From Chryseobacterium indologenes (GTDB lineage Bacteria > Bacteroidota > Bacteroidia > Flavobacteriales > Weeksellaceae), in assembly GCF_001295265.1 (NCBI RefSeq), contig NZ_LJOD01000002.1, forward strand, positions 310,001-374,000: a DNA stretch of 64,000 nucleotides. The letters are read 5' to 3'. The notes beneath the pieces were generated by a model. That model worked only from the letters and a program-made list of their open reading frames with translations, did no database searches and was not told the origin of the DNA. The translations under genes and the position numbers were made by a program. Of the stretch, positions 44,622-53,414 are shown in pieces. Each line of letters starts with the position of its first letter. Position 1 is the stretch's first letter.

Positions 44622-45089
44622 TTATCTTTTATAGGTAATGTAGGTTATATCGTCTACATCATCATCATTTTGATCGTAGGCGCCAAAAAGTTGAGCAACT
44701 TTCAGGTCCTGGCTGGTCAGTACTTCTACTCTGTACCATTTTTCATCGTCATTTTTAAATTTGGTACTCAGGAGCTTGGATTCCTGGTTGTAAGTAAATT
44801 CTCCTTCATTTTTTGCAGTGGGCGTACACTCAAGTCCCGTTCCTGAATAAGCAGTATAGCTGATGTAGTGATCACTTCTGAAATAAAGTGTATTTTTGGC
44901 CATACAACCTGTAGGAACTTCAGTTTTAATAACAGTTTTATTATCCTTTCCAGAAATAATCTCTATTTTGCTGACTTTCCAATCCCCGCTCATCATCTCC
45001 AGTTCATAGGCTTCCATATCGTCATCGTCACAGGAAGTAAGTGCCAGCGCTGAAAAGGCAAATAAAAGTAGTCGTTTTTTCATTTTCAC
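44622..45089 (-). CDS. Lipocalin-like small lipoprotein
   Basis: A 155-residue lipoprotein (ALALTSCDDDD, Cys20) with a mature part resembling the short Bacteroidetes lipocalin-like domain: SGDWKVSKIEI at the start and alternating strand segments (TLYFRSDHYISYTAY, EFTYNQESKLLSTKF, WYRVEVLTSQDLKV). Acidic runs DDDD and DQNDDDVDD are conspicuous. It probably sits in the outer membrane facing the periplasm. No partner is apparent; the SGNH hydrolase gene follows beyond a terminator. Confidence 0.78.
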   Translation of the reverse strand: MKMKKRLLLFAFSALALTSCDDDDMEAYELEMMSGDWKVSKIEIISGKDNKTVIKTEVPTGCMAKNTLYFRSDHYISYTAYSGTGLECTPTAKNEGEFTYNQESKLLSTKFKNDDEKWYRVEVLTSQDLKVAQLFGAYDQNDDDVDDITYITYKR

Positions 45090-45257
45090 AAATTTAAGAA
45101 TATGCTAAAATATAAATAAATTTGAAATATTTATAATGAAATAAAGCTTTTTTAAACGAATGTTTATAAATAAAACGATTCTGGAGGAAATGTACGGGTT
45201 TTTAAGACAAAAAATACATAGAAAAGATTAATTGAAGATGAAAAAGTCTATAATTCC

Positions 45258-45779
45258 TTATTGGGAATAAGCACTCGACCAATATATCATTTCATCATCT
45301 TTATTAACTTGTGAAAAACCCAGTTTCTTTAAAAGATGAATTGATCCCAGATTATCTGTTGCACATCTGGCGGTTATTTCTTTGACCATTCCCGTTGAAA
45401 AAGCCCATTCTATCAAGGCTTTTGAAGCTTCTTCCGCGTAGCCTTTTTTCCGTTCCCCTTCAATGATGCCGTAACCGATGTCTACACTGCTGTCAGTAAA
45501 GTTAAAGCCCTTAAATCCGGCGTCCCCGATAATCTCTTTAGTATCGTTTTTAATGATCATCCAGGATTCAAATCCGGTGGGATTTTCTACAGAGGACAGA
45601 TTATTGATTATTTTGGGCAGTGTTTCCAGTACGTCATGATCAGGCCATCCTATTCCTTTCTTCAGTCCGGCTTCATATAAGTCTTCAAAATCGTTATTCA
45701 GTATATTATTACAGATTTTTATGGTATACGGAATAAGAAGTAATCTATTGGTAATGATTGGGTTTATTGGTTTTTCCAA
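45258..45779 (-). CDS. GNAT-family N-acetyltransferase (RimJ/RimL-like)
   Basis: A 173-residue cytosolic enzyme. TNRLLLIPYT opens the Acetyltransf_3 fold, and DIGYGIIEGERKKGYAEEASKALIEWAF contains the acetyl-CoA-binding segment (R-x-x-G-Y-A). LGSIHLLKKLGF completes the fold. Targets of this subgroup are ribosomal protein N-termini or small amines; the substrate is unknown. It stands alone. Confidence 0.9.
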   Translation of the reverse strand: MEKPINPIITNRLLLIPYTIKICNNILNNDFEDLYEAGLKKGIGWPDHDVLETLPKIINNLSSVENPTGFESWMIIKNDTKEIIGDAGFKGFNFTDSSVDIGYGIIEGERKKGYAEEASKALIEWAFSTGMVKEITARCATDNLGSIHLLKKLGFSQVNKDDEMIYWSSAYSQ

Positions 45780-45962
45780 AGGTTTGTCAGTTTTTTTCAG
45801 TTCACAAAGTTAATAATGCAGAAGATGCTTTGTTTATATAATCTATCCATAAAGACATTTTTATATGAACAGTTAAGCTGTCTATTTTGTCTATGCTATT
45901 TTCCATCGTTATTCTTGTTCCGGACTGAGGTTAATATAAATTTTCATCTACACGTATCTGTT

Positions 45963-46325
45963 CTAGATATTTATTGATCTCACCTCAGGAAAGTTAAAAG
46001 AATCATCCTCAAAATTTAAATTCGGGATCGGATAATCCAGTTCTTCGGCCAGCGCTGAAACAGTAGCATATACAGCAATTAAATGATTGGTATCAACAGC
46101 CAGCCATCTGACAGTATTTATCCCCACTTCTAAATGACGGCTATTAAATTTTCTTTTATAATAATCATGAAATATGTGAACTCCCAGCTCACAAACCTGT
46201 TTCCATTTCAAGTCTGCATTATAAACAATGGATAGTTCCCTTATCTGATCTGAATAAGAACATTCAAGACCAATTTCAAAAAAAAGGCCCCTATTCCCGG
46301 TTTGTTTTCTTAACATATGAATCAT
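45963..46325 (-). CDS. Uncharacterised 120-residue protein
   Basis: Soluble, no signal peptide. It reads as a mixed helix/strand protein (RWLAVDTNHLIAVYATVSAL, then an acidic Pro/Asn-rich tail). I do not recognise the family. The start could be Met1 or Met4 (LRKQTGNR). It is isolated, with about 150 bases of empty sequence on either side. The compact acidic C-terminal half resembles small immunity-type proteins only in a general way, so no function is claimed. Confidence 0.65.
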   Translation of the reverse strand: MIHMLRKQTGNRGLFFEIGLECSYSDQIRELSIVYNADLKWKQVCELGVHIFHDYYKRKFNSRHLEVGINTVRWLAVDTNHLIAVYATVSALAEELDYPIPNLNFEDDSFNFPEVRSINI

Positions 46326-46397
46326 GGTTAAGATTTGATGGATAAATTAGCCATATGATGATTTTTTAAGGTAATTTCAATGGCTGGTAATAGAAAT

Positions 46398-46422
46398 GAG
46401 GCTGACCTTTTTGAACAGCCTC
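46398..46422 (-). terminator. Hairpin downstream of the alcohol dehydrogenase gene
   Basis: GAGGCTG and CAGCCTC pair around an 11-base loop, about 55 bases past the dehydrogenase stop. There is no T run, so this may be a weak terminator or an mRNA 3'-end hairpin. Confidence 0.4.
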
Positions 46423-46477
46423 AAAGTATATTATATAGAGTATATCCTGGCTTTGGCCCAACATAAGATCTGAAAAC

Positions 46478-47641
46478 TTAATAGCTCATTTCTACAATCT
46501 TATAGGCATCTTGAGGCGTCAGCTTTTTATATTCACCTAATCCTGCCCAGTTCCTTTCTGTAAAGGCTTTTTCCACTCTTTCGGCGGTTCCGTTATAATT
46601 CTCAGTATATTCGGAAAGTCTGGTTTTAATGTGAAGGCTGTGGAAGAACTCTTCCAGTTTTTTAATTCCCTGTTCAGCTTTTTCTTCTAGGGTTCCGTCT
46701 TTAATTCCCCAAACCCTTTCAGCATACTGGGCTAATTTACCTTTTTTCGCTTCAAAATTATAGCGGTAATGTGACGGAGCGATAATGGCTAAGGTTCTTG
46801 CATGGTCAATTCCAAAGTATGCGGTAAGTTCGTGCCCCATTGCATGTACGGCCCAGTCTGTGATTACCCCCTTCTGAATAAGCCCGTTTAAAGCCATTGT
46901 ACAGCACCACATGAAATTTCCTGCTGCATCATAGTTGAACTCATCTGCCAGTACTTTAGGAGCCGTTTCCTGAAGGCTGATCAGGATACTTTCTGCAATT
47001 CTTTCCTGAAGGTCTGCAGAAGAAGGAGCTGTCATATACTGTTCAAGAACGTGAGTATAAGCATCTGTAATACCATTTACAATTTGGTTTTTGGGAATGG
47101 TTCTGACCACTTCAGGATCCAAAACAGAAAACAGCGGGAAGAGTCCGGGGCCTCCGGATGATAATTTTTCATTGGTCTCTCTCCTTGAGATAACATAACC
47201 TGAGTTCATTTCAGAACCTGTGGCAGGAAGGGTAAGAATACTTCCGAAAGGCATTCCCTCACCTTCAAAAGTTCTCACAGATTTTCTAAGAATATCCCAA
47301 GGCTCTCCGTCATAGTTGGCAGCAGCTGAAAGAAACTTAGTTCCGTCAATGACAGATCCGCCTCCCACAGCGAGTAAAAAGTTGATGTTTTTTTCTTTGA
47401 TAAACCGTAAGGCATCCATCAGAACCTCATATTCAGGATTGGCAGGAACACCGCCGAATTCATACAGCTCATGATCTTTCAAAGCCTCCTTTACCTGATC
47501 ATACACTCCGTTGTTTTTGATGCTTCCGCCTCCATAAATCATTAATATTCTGGCATCCTGAGGAACTTCTTTGGAGATTTTAGCGATTTCCCCTTTCCCG
47601 AAAAGTATTTTAGTTGGATTTTTAAACTCGAAATTAAGCAT
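46478..47641 (-). CDS. Iron-containing alcohol dehydrogenase, YqhD/BdhA type
   Basis: A 387-residue NADPH-dependent aldehyde reductase. IYGGGSIKNNGVYDQV and AVGGGSVIDGTKF bind the dinucleotide. Metal ligands Asp193, His197, His266 and His280 fall one position before those of E. coli YqhD (194, 198, 267, 281), so the alignment is essentially gap-free. YqhD removes toxic short-chain aldehydes from lipid peroxidation; BdhA relatives make butanol. It is a single gene. Confidence 0.93.
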   Translation of the reverse strand: MLNFEFKNPTKILFGKGEIAKISKEVPQDARILMIYGGGSIKNNGVYDQVKEALKDHELYEFGGVPANPEYEVLMDALRFIKEKNINFLLAVGGGSVIDGTKFLSAAANYDGEPWDILRKSVRTFEGEGMPFGSILTLPATGSEMNSGYVISRRETNEKLSSGGPGLFPLFSVLDPEVVRTIPKNQIVNGITDAYTHVLEQYMTAPSSADLQERIAESILISLQETAPKVLADEFNYDAAGNFMWCCTMALNGLIQKGVITDWAVHAMGHELTAYFGIDHARTLAIIAPSHYRYNFEAKKGKLAQYAERVWGIKDGTLEEKAEQGIKKLEEFFHSLHIKTRLSEYTENYNGTAERVEKAFTERNWAGLGEYKKLTPQDAYKIVEMSY

Positions 47642-47769
47642 TGTTCTAAATTTATTGTACCCAAATTTACGGAAAGACTACTGAAAACTGCGTTAATGAA
47701 ATTTTAAAATTCTTATCATGACCTTTCATAAAAACTATGGAAGGCTTTCTTTTTGGTGAAACAGAGGAA

Positions 47770-48186
47770 TTAATTTTTCAGCACAATTTTATAATAGCCC
47801 TTTTCATCAGTTGCATTAATAACATTCTTAAAGACCAGACTTTTGATCTGGTAACCTTCACATCCTGCGTCAAATTTTGATGATTTGATGGAAAAATCAA
47901 ACACATTGACGTTGGATGAGAATTTATAATTTTTTTCTCCATCAAAAGCACCTACCTTTTCTAAGATAACCTTATGATCACTGGTTTTGGTAAGTTCTAT
48001 CCCGATATAGCTGCCATTTCCGGCATCTTCCTGAACCGTCATCGTGATCAGTTCTCCGTTTTCTATAAGATTTTCCCCGGCTTTGTTAACGAATTCGAAA
48101 ACTATAGGCTGCGGAGGATTGTAACAGTCTTTTTCGCAGGAGCTGAAAAATAAAATAACTGAAAATAAAAGGAGTAATTGTTTCAT
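47770..48186 (-). CDS. Small lipoprotein of unknown function
   Basis: A 138-residue protein with an SPII signal (ILFFSSCEKDC, Cys17). The mature part is a likely all-beta domain (VFEFVNKAGENLI, LITMTVQEDAGNGS, IKSLVFKNVINATD) with paired Cys. No family is recognised. The preceding gene on the same strand (48283-48894) encodes another exported protein 97 bases upstream, so they may be co-expressed. Confidence 0.78.
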   Translation of the reverse strand: MKQLLLLFSVILFFSSCEKDCYNPPQPIVFEFVNKAGENLIENGELITMTVQEDAGNGSYIGIELTKTSDHKVILEKVGAFDGEKNYKFSSNVNVFDFSIKSSKFDAGCEGYQIKSLVFKNVINATDEKGYYKIVLKN

Positions 48187-48282
48187 ATTCAGAGGTTGGA
48201 ATTAAGATGTGCTGCCAAGTTACAAATTATTATCAGAACTTTTAAGGGAAGCCTCAAACTTAGTTTTCAAAGGTTTGAAACA

Positions 48283-48894
48283 TTAGCTTTTAGTAGAAAT
48301 ACAGTCTTTAGCAGTTCCATAAATTCCGTTGTTTTTGATCTCTGTTTTTCCCGTTTTTCTATTGATTTTAACCGAGAAAGATTCTTTCACCTCCGGGCAA
48401 TTCTTTGGCTTGGAAACATAAAGATAAATATGGCGGTCGTCTATTTTATAAGAACTGCCCGGTTTATTGCTGAAATCCACCGAAAAGCCATAAGTTTTAG
48501 CCAATAAAAGAGCTTCCGGAAGATTGTCTACAGTTCCGATGAAATCTCTTAGCTGCTGTTCGGTAGAAAAGTAGACCGTACGGCTGTTTTTACAGGCAAG
48601 GATGTAAGAAAAACAGGCATTTCCCACACACTGCTGGAAAAAGCCTTTTTCAGGAGCAGGATCATTGATGGTCATTGATTCAGGCATCTGACTGTCGTAA
48701 ATGATTGCTTTATCCGGATCGGGATCATTTCGGAGAACCCGCCAGTATTCATAGCTTTTGTCCGGAATAATGAAAGGATAGAGGAGATCAGCATTATCCA
48801 TGATATCCGGGATCTTTTTAAAATCATCAGGAACCGTAACCTGTGCGATGAACAGATTGGATATGGTCAGGAAAACAGTAGTGATGATTTTCAT
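48283..48894 (-). CDS. Exported protein of unknown function
   Basis: A 203-residue protein with a signal peptide (MKIITTVFLTISNLFIAQVT). The mature part has four Cys (QQCVGNACFSYILAC, KNCPEV, AKDC) and alternating strand segments. The in-frame TTG at 48912 lies inside a TAAATTTG -7 box, so the ATG at 48894 is the start. The family is not recognised. Confidence 0.8.
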   Translation of the reverse strand: MKIITTVFLTISNLFIAQVTVPDDFKKIPDIMDNADLLYPFIIPDKSYEYWRVLRNDPDPDKAIIYDSQMPESMTINDPAPEKGFFQQCVGNACFSYILACKNSRTVYFSTEQQLRDFIGTVDNLPEALLLAKTYGFSVDFSNKPGSSYKIDDRHIYLYVSKPKNCPEVKESFSVKINRKTGKTEIKNNGIYGTAKDCISTKS

Positions 48895-48909
48895 AAAAAT
48901 GGTTTCCTG

Positions 48910-48917
48910 CAAATTTA
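48910..48917 (-). promoter_or_regulatory. -7 element of the exported-protein gene
   Basis: Minus-strand TAAATTTG, matching TAnnTTTG, ends 15 bases before the ATG at 48894. Confidence 0.5.
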
Positions 48918-49112
48918 CAAAATGCTTACTGAAATTGAAATACAGGTTGTTTACAAAAATTTCATTGCATAACCGGGACTGATGTCCCCATTCATAACTG
49001 TATAAAGATCCGGATAATACATAGGATTAATGATATAAGGAAGCCCGCTTGTTATTTCATCCGTATTAATTATTTTTAAAGAAAAACTCATGTAAATTAA
49101 AAGCAAATCCAC

Positions 49113-49120
49113 TACATTTG
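49113..49120 (+). promoter_or_regulatory. -7 element of ppc
   Basis: TACATTTG matches TAnnTTTG and ends 5 bases before the ATG at 49126, predicting a leaderless message. Confidence 0.55.
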
Positions 49121-49125
49121 TTCAT

Positions 49126-51660
49126 ATGATACACGACCAACGCGCAGAAAAATTCAGGCAGATCGTGGAGAATAAATTCCAGATCTACAATTCATTATTT
49201 ATGAGCCTGCCCTATGATAAAATGACGAATATCGGGATGCTCCTTCCGTTCCTTTATGAGGAAAGCCGGAATGGCTATGAAGCCGGAAAGACCCCCGAGG
49301 AAATCGTTGAAGAATTTTTTAAAAACCATACGGATCTCCAGTCTGAAGAACAGAAACTGGAACTGCTTTTCAAGATTATCCAGTACATCGAAAGGCAGGT
49401 CGTTCTTTTTGACAGTATTGAAGATGCGGCATTTCCCAATCTTCACTCCGAAAGTGATAACGGAACGGTAACCAATATGTTTGAACGCTCCTATCAGGAT
49501 CATAAGTTGGAAAAAGTACGTGAAAAACTTAAAGATTTCACCGTGAAAGTAGTTTTTACAGCGCACCCTACTCAGTTTTATCCGAGTTCCGTACAGCGGA
49601 TTATTCAGGATCTGAGAGGGGCTATTACCAATGATTCCGTTACCCAGATTGATATGCTGTTGCAGCAGTTGGGGAAAACTCCTTTCGTTAATAAAGAAAA
49701 GCCTACTCCTATTGATGAAGCTTTGAGCATTATCTCTTATCTGAGGTATGTGTATTACGATACCATCGGGGAACTTTTTACCAAGATTAAAAAGACCTTT
49801 GGAAACGGACATTTCCATCTTCATGAAGATATTATACAGCTTGGTTTCTGGCCGGGCGGAGACAGAGACGGAAACCCTTTTGTAACGGCTGATGTTACCA
49901 GAAGAGTAGCCGGAGAACTCCGTTCCGCGATTCTGAAATCGTATTACAGTCATCTTAAATTTATCAGAAGAAGATTAAGCTTCAGAGGAGTTTCAGAAGT
50001 TCTGTCGCAGCTGAATGATGAATTATATGATGCCATTTTTAACGGAAAAGATATTACTTCGGAAAATATCCTTAAAAGAGCCGATGAAGCAGAGAAAATA
50101 CTGGTGAATGAACACAATTCCCTGTTTCTGGATCTGCTGGTTAATTTTAAGGACCGCGTGATGATTTTCGGAACCCACTTTGCTACTTTGGATATCCGCC
50201 AGGACAGCAGGATTCATCAGAAAGTGATTGATGAGGTTTTTGCAAAAATGAACAAGGATATTCAGGCTGATGAGACAGAGAAGTTCAGTAAACTTATTGA
50301 GATTTCGGAGCCGGTAAATCCTGATGACTTTGAAGATATTGTGAAAGACACCCTGCTGACGGTTTCACAGGTAGGCGAAATTCAGAAACTGAACGGTCAC
50401 AGAGGAATGAACCGCTATATTATTTCCAATTCCGATGCGGTAAAAGATGTGATGAATGTGTATGCATTTTTCAAAATCTGCGGATATAAAGAAGAGGAAA
50501 TTCATATGGATATCGTTCCGCTTTTTGAAACGATGGAGGGGCTTGCCAATGCGGAACATGTAATGAACGAGCTGTATCAGCATCCTGTTTATAAAAAGCA
50601 TCTTGAAAGAAGAGGCAACCAGCAGACCATTATGCTCGGCTTTTCAGACGGAACCAAAGATGGAGGGTATCTGAAGGCCAACTGGGAAATTTACAAAGCC
50701 AAAGAAGTTTTAACGAAACTTTCCGTTCAGAATGGAATTAAAGTAGTATTCTTTGACGGCAGAGGTGGTCCGCCTGCAAGAGGAGGAGGGAAAACCCACG
50801 ATTTCTATGCTTCACAGGGAAACACCATTGCTAATAATAAAATAGAGCTTACCATTCAGGGACAGACCATCACCAGTATTTTCGGAAACAAAGAGCAGGC
50901 AAAATACAATTTTGAACAGCTTCTGACCGCCGGAGTAGAAAATGATGTCTTTAAAAACTCCAAAAAAGACCTTACTGAAAAAGAAAGAGAGCTCATCATT
51001 GAGCTGGCTGAAATCAGCTATAAAAAATACTCCGATCTGAAAGCGCATCCTATGTTTGTACCATATCTTCAGGAAATGAGTACTCTGGAATATTACGGAA
51101 AAACGAATATCGGAAGTCGCCCCTCTAAAAGAGGATCCGGCAGCGAGCTGAAATTTGAAGATCTGAGAGCCATTCCTTTTGTTGGCTCATGGTCACAGCT
51201 GAAACAGAATGTGCCCGGATTTTTCGGATTTGGCTTTGCTATGCAGCAAATGAAAGAGCAGGGAAGGTTTGAGGAAGTAAGAGAGCTGTATAAAGGCTCA
51301 GATTTCTTTAAAACTTTAGTTCTGAATTCGATGATGAGTATGAATAAATCCTATTTCCCACTGACGTATTACATCAAAAATAATCCGAAATTCGGTGCAT
51401 TCTGGAATGTTTTGTTTGATGAATATAGACTTTCCAGAGATATTATGCTGGAGCTTACGGGGTTCAAAATGTTACAGGAAGAAGATCCGCTGTCCAGAAA
51501 ATCGGTGAAGATCCGTGAAAAGATTGTACTCCCGCTGCTCAGCATTCAGCAATATGCGCTGATGAAGATCCAGAAAGGGGAAGGTAATAAGGAAGCTTAT
51601 GAAAAACTGGTTACCAGATCCTTATTCGGGAACATTAATGCAAGCCGGAATTCGGCGTAA
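49126..51660 (+). CDS. ppc: Phosphoenolpyruvate carboxylase
   Basis: Carboxylates PEP to oxaloacetate to refill the TCA cycle. The 844-residue protein has the catalytic His147 in VFTAHPTQFYPSSVQR, the PEP-binding GFWPGGDRDGNPF, and the mobile-loop FFDGRGGPPARGGGKTHDFY. Other conserved blocks (GYKEEEIHMDIVPLFET, GSRPSKRG) are intact. The C-terminus ends INASRNSA in place of the QNTG tail of enteric enzymes, which normally reaches into the active site. Length is at the short end of the family. Confidence 0.95.
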   Translation: MIHDQRAEKFRQIVENKFQIYNSLFMSLPYDKMTNIGMLLPFLYEESRNGYEAGKTPEEIVEEFFKNHTDLQSEEQKLELLFKIIQYIERQVVLFDSIEDAAFPNLHSESDNGTVTNMFERSYQDHKLEKVREKLKDFTVKVVFTAHPTQFYPSSVQRIIQDLRGAITNDSVTQIDMLLQQLGKTPFVNKEKPTPIDEALSIISYLRYVYYDTIGELFTKIKKTFGNGHFHLHEDIIQLGFWPGGDRDGNPFVTADVTRRVAGELRSAILKSYYSHLKFIRRRLSFRGVSEVLSQLNDELYDAIFNGKDITSENILKRADEAEKILVNEHNSLFLDLLVNFKDRVMIFGTHFATLDIRQDSRIHQKVIDEVFAKMNKDIQADETEKFSKLIEISEPVNPDDFEDIVKDTLLTVSQVGEIQKLNGHRGMNRYIISNSDAVKDVMNVYAFFKICGYKEEEIHMDIVPLFETMEGLANAEHVMNELYQHPVYKKHLERRGNQQTIMLGFSDGTKDGGYLKANWEIYKAKEVLTKLSVQNGIKVVFFDGRGGPPARGGGKTHDFYASQGNTIANNKIELTIQGQTITSIFGNKEQAKYNFEQLLTAGVENDVFKNSKKDLTEKERELIIELAEISYKKYSDLKAHPMFVPYLQEMSTLEYYGKTNIGSRPSKRGSGSELKFEDLRAIPFVGSWSQLKQNVPGFFGFGFAMQQMKEQGRFEEVRELYKGSDFFKTLVLNSMMSMNKSYFPLTYYIKNNPKFGAFWNVLFDEYRLSRDIMLELTGFKMLQEEDPLSRKSVKIREKIVLPLLSIQQYALMKIQKGEGNKEAYEKLVTRSLFGNINASRNSA

Positions 51661-51670
51661 TATATACAAA

Positions 51671-51701
51671 ACGCCTCTCATTTTTGAGAGGCGTCTTTTT
51701 T
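51671..51701. terminator. Terminator of ppc
   Basis: Perfect 10-bp stem ACGCCTCTCA / TGAGAGGCGT with a TTTT loop and CTTTTTTAT tail, 10 bases after the ppc stop, between converging genes. Confidence 0.9.
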
Positions 51702-51723
51702 ATCTATTTTTTTAGGTCTTGTG

Positions 51724-53328
51724 TTATTCCTTTAAAAACTTCTCGTAATAAACTTTATCCTTAGTCTGAATTTTCAGATAATAAGTTCCTTTGGCAAAAT
51801 CTTCAACTTTTACAGATTTTATTCCGGTGTTTTTTCTGATCAGTCTTCCCAGATTGTCATAGACTTCTAAGGATTGCACTTCATGATCTGTAGCAACGTT
51901 TAAAATGTTTTTAACCGGATTAGGGAAAATGGCAAATTTTTCTTTTTTAACAATTTCAGAAGTATTCAGAACATTATTGTACAGTCCTCCGAAATTGAGG
52001 ATTCCATAACCCATCTGATCGGTATGCGCTGGATAGAGTGACGCAGTCTGCCTTAGTTTTATCCTGATCTGTTCCCTGTTCATAGAGGGGAAAGCCTGTA
52101 TAACACACGCCGCTCCTCCGGCTGCAATAGGAGTGGCGATAGAAGTTCCGTTAACAACTGCTGTTGAGTTATTGTTAACCGTAGTGGTTGCAGTTCCTCT
52201 TGCGCTTCCGTCCGGTTTTACTACTCCCAGAGAATTAGGTCCGTAAGAAGAAAATCCTGAAGAAGCTCCGGCTCCGTCTACCGCTCCGATGCTGAATACT
52301 TTGGCGTTGTCAGAAGGAGTGGTGAGATAATGCCAGGTCTGCTGTCCTGCATTTCCTGCGGCTACAAGAACAAAAATTCCTTTATCAGCGGCTATTCCGG
52401 CAGCTCTTGCAATGAAAGAAGTGCTCCCGTTCATATCTGCATATACATAGTTGTAGCGTGGATCATCAAAAACATTATACCCAAGAGAGGCTGTGATAAT
52501 ATCTACACCTTTCCGGTCTGCCTGTTCAGCAGCTTCAATCCAGTATATTTCCTCCAGCGGAACTTCACCTACTGCATTTTCACTTCGGTAAAGGTAAAAA
52601 TCTGCATCAGGAGCAGACCCTACAAAAGTATTCTGAATATAGCCTCCAATAGCTCCCAGAACAACAGAACCGTGATTATGGAGGGAAGTATTATAAATAT
52701 CAGCAGTTTTGGTTACAAAGTCATAACCTTCTTTAATCTGATTGTTGGTCCGGAGACGTTCAAAAGCCGATCCCGTGTTCACATAGGGGAAGCCTGTATC
52801 AATGACAGCAATGGAAATTCCTGTTCCTGTATATCCTGCAAGATGGAGAGGGCGTATATTCACCTGGTCAATCTGGTCTGAGCCGGAGCCATAATCAAAA
52901 ACGGTAAGTTCCTTCTGTGCTCCGGAAATATCATTCCACTTACTGGCTGATGCCGTTTTAGGAATGGCCGGACTGTTTCTGGCAAAACGTTCTACCGAAG
53001 ATACATACGGCTGTGCCTGGAGAAGGGCTATCTGTGCTGAGGTAGCATTCACCGCCACACCGTTCAGCCATTTGGAATAATCTGTAACCGTAAATCCCAG
53101 GTTCTGAAGATTCTGCAGATAAGAGGTTTCAATAGGAGCATCCTGGTCATTAAGCGGAATGCCCAGTGCTGTACGCCTGTTGAGGGATTTTTGACTCAAC
53201 TCCGAAAGCGGATTGGCATAAAAGGCTGCTTTGTTGGGCTTATCTGTAAAATGTACAAAAACAAGTTCTGTTTGTGCCATTAATGAAGAATAACCTGTTA
53301 AAAGACAAAAGAGTAAAAGTTTTTTCAT
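51724..53328 (-). CDS. Secreted S8 (subtilisin-like) peptidase with T9SS sorting domain
   Basis: A 534-residue serine protease. It has a signal peptide (ending SLMAQ), an inhibitor-like propeptide region (residues 20-115), and a subtilase domain with the triad Asp177 (VIDTGF), His219 (HNHGSVVLG) and Ser396 (GTSIATPIAAG). The C-terminal 75 residues form a type IX secretion sorting domain (FAIFPNPVKNILNV to KGTYYLKIQTKDKVYYEKFLKE). It should be exported by the T9SS and released or anchored at the surface. No T9SS apparatus genes are in the window. Confidence 0.95.
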   Translation of the reverse strand: MKKLLLFCLLTGYSSLMAQTELVFVHFTDKPNKAAFYANPLSELSQKSLNRRTALGIPLNDQDAPIETSYLQNLQNLGFTVTDYSKWLNGVAVNATSAQIALLQAQPYVSSVERFARNSPAIPKTASASKWNDISGAQKELTVFDYGSGSDQIDQVNIRPLHLAGYTGTGISIAVIDTGFPYVNTGSAFERLRTNNQIKEGYDFVTKTADIYNTSLHNHGSVVLGAIGGYIQNTFVGSAPDADFYLYRSENAVGEVPLEEIYWIEAAEQADRKGVDIITASLGYNVFDDPRYNYVYADMNGSTSFIARAAGIAADKGIFVLVAAGNAGQQTWHYLTTPSDNAKVFSIGAVDGAGASSGFSSYGPNSLGVVKPDGSARGTATTTVNNNSTAVVNGTSIATPIAAGGAACVIQAFPSMNREQIRIKLRQTASLYPAHTDQMGYGILNFGGLYNNVLNTSEIVKKEKFAIFPNPVKNILNVATDHEVQSLEVYDNLGRLIRKNTGIKSVKVEDFAKGTYYLKIQTKDKVYYEKFLKE

Positions 53329-53414
53329 ACAGTTATTTTCTATAAAGATAAAACAAAATCAATAAAATTTTTGATAGGATATTAAATTCCTTATTTTTAC
53401 AGAAATATTTGTTT

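Noticed and set aside
49195..49953. 252-codon open frame antisense to ppc
   Set aside because: Length comes from codon bias of ppc on the other strand; no domain or start signal is seen. The same holds for the 231-codon frame antisense to the siderophore receptor (12236-12931).
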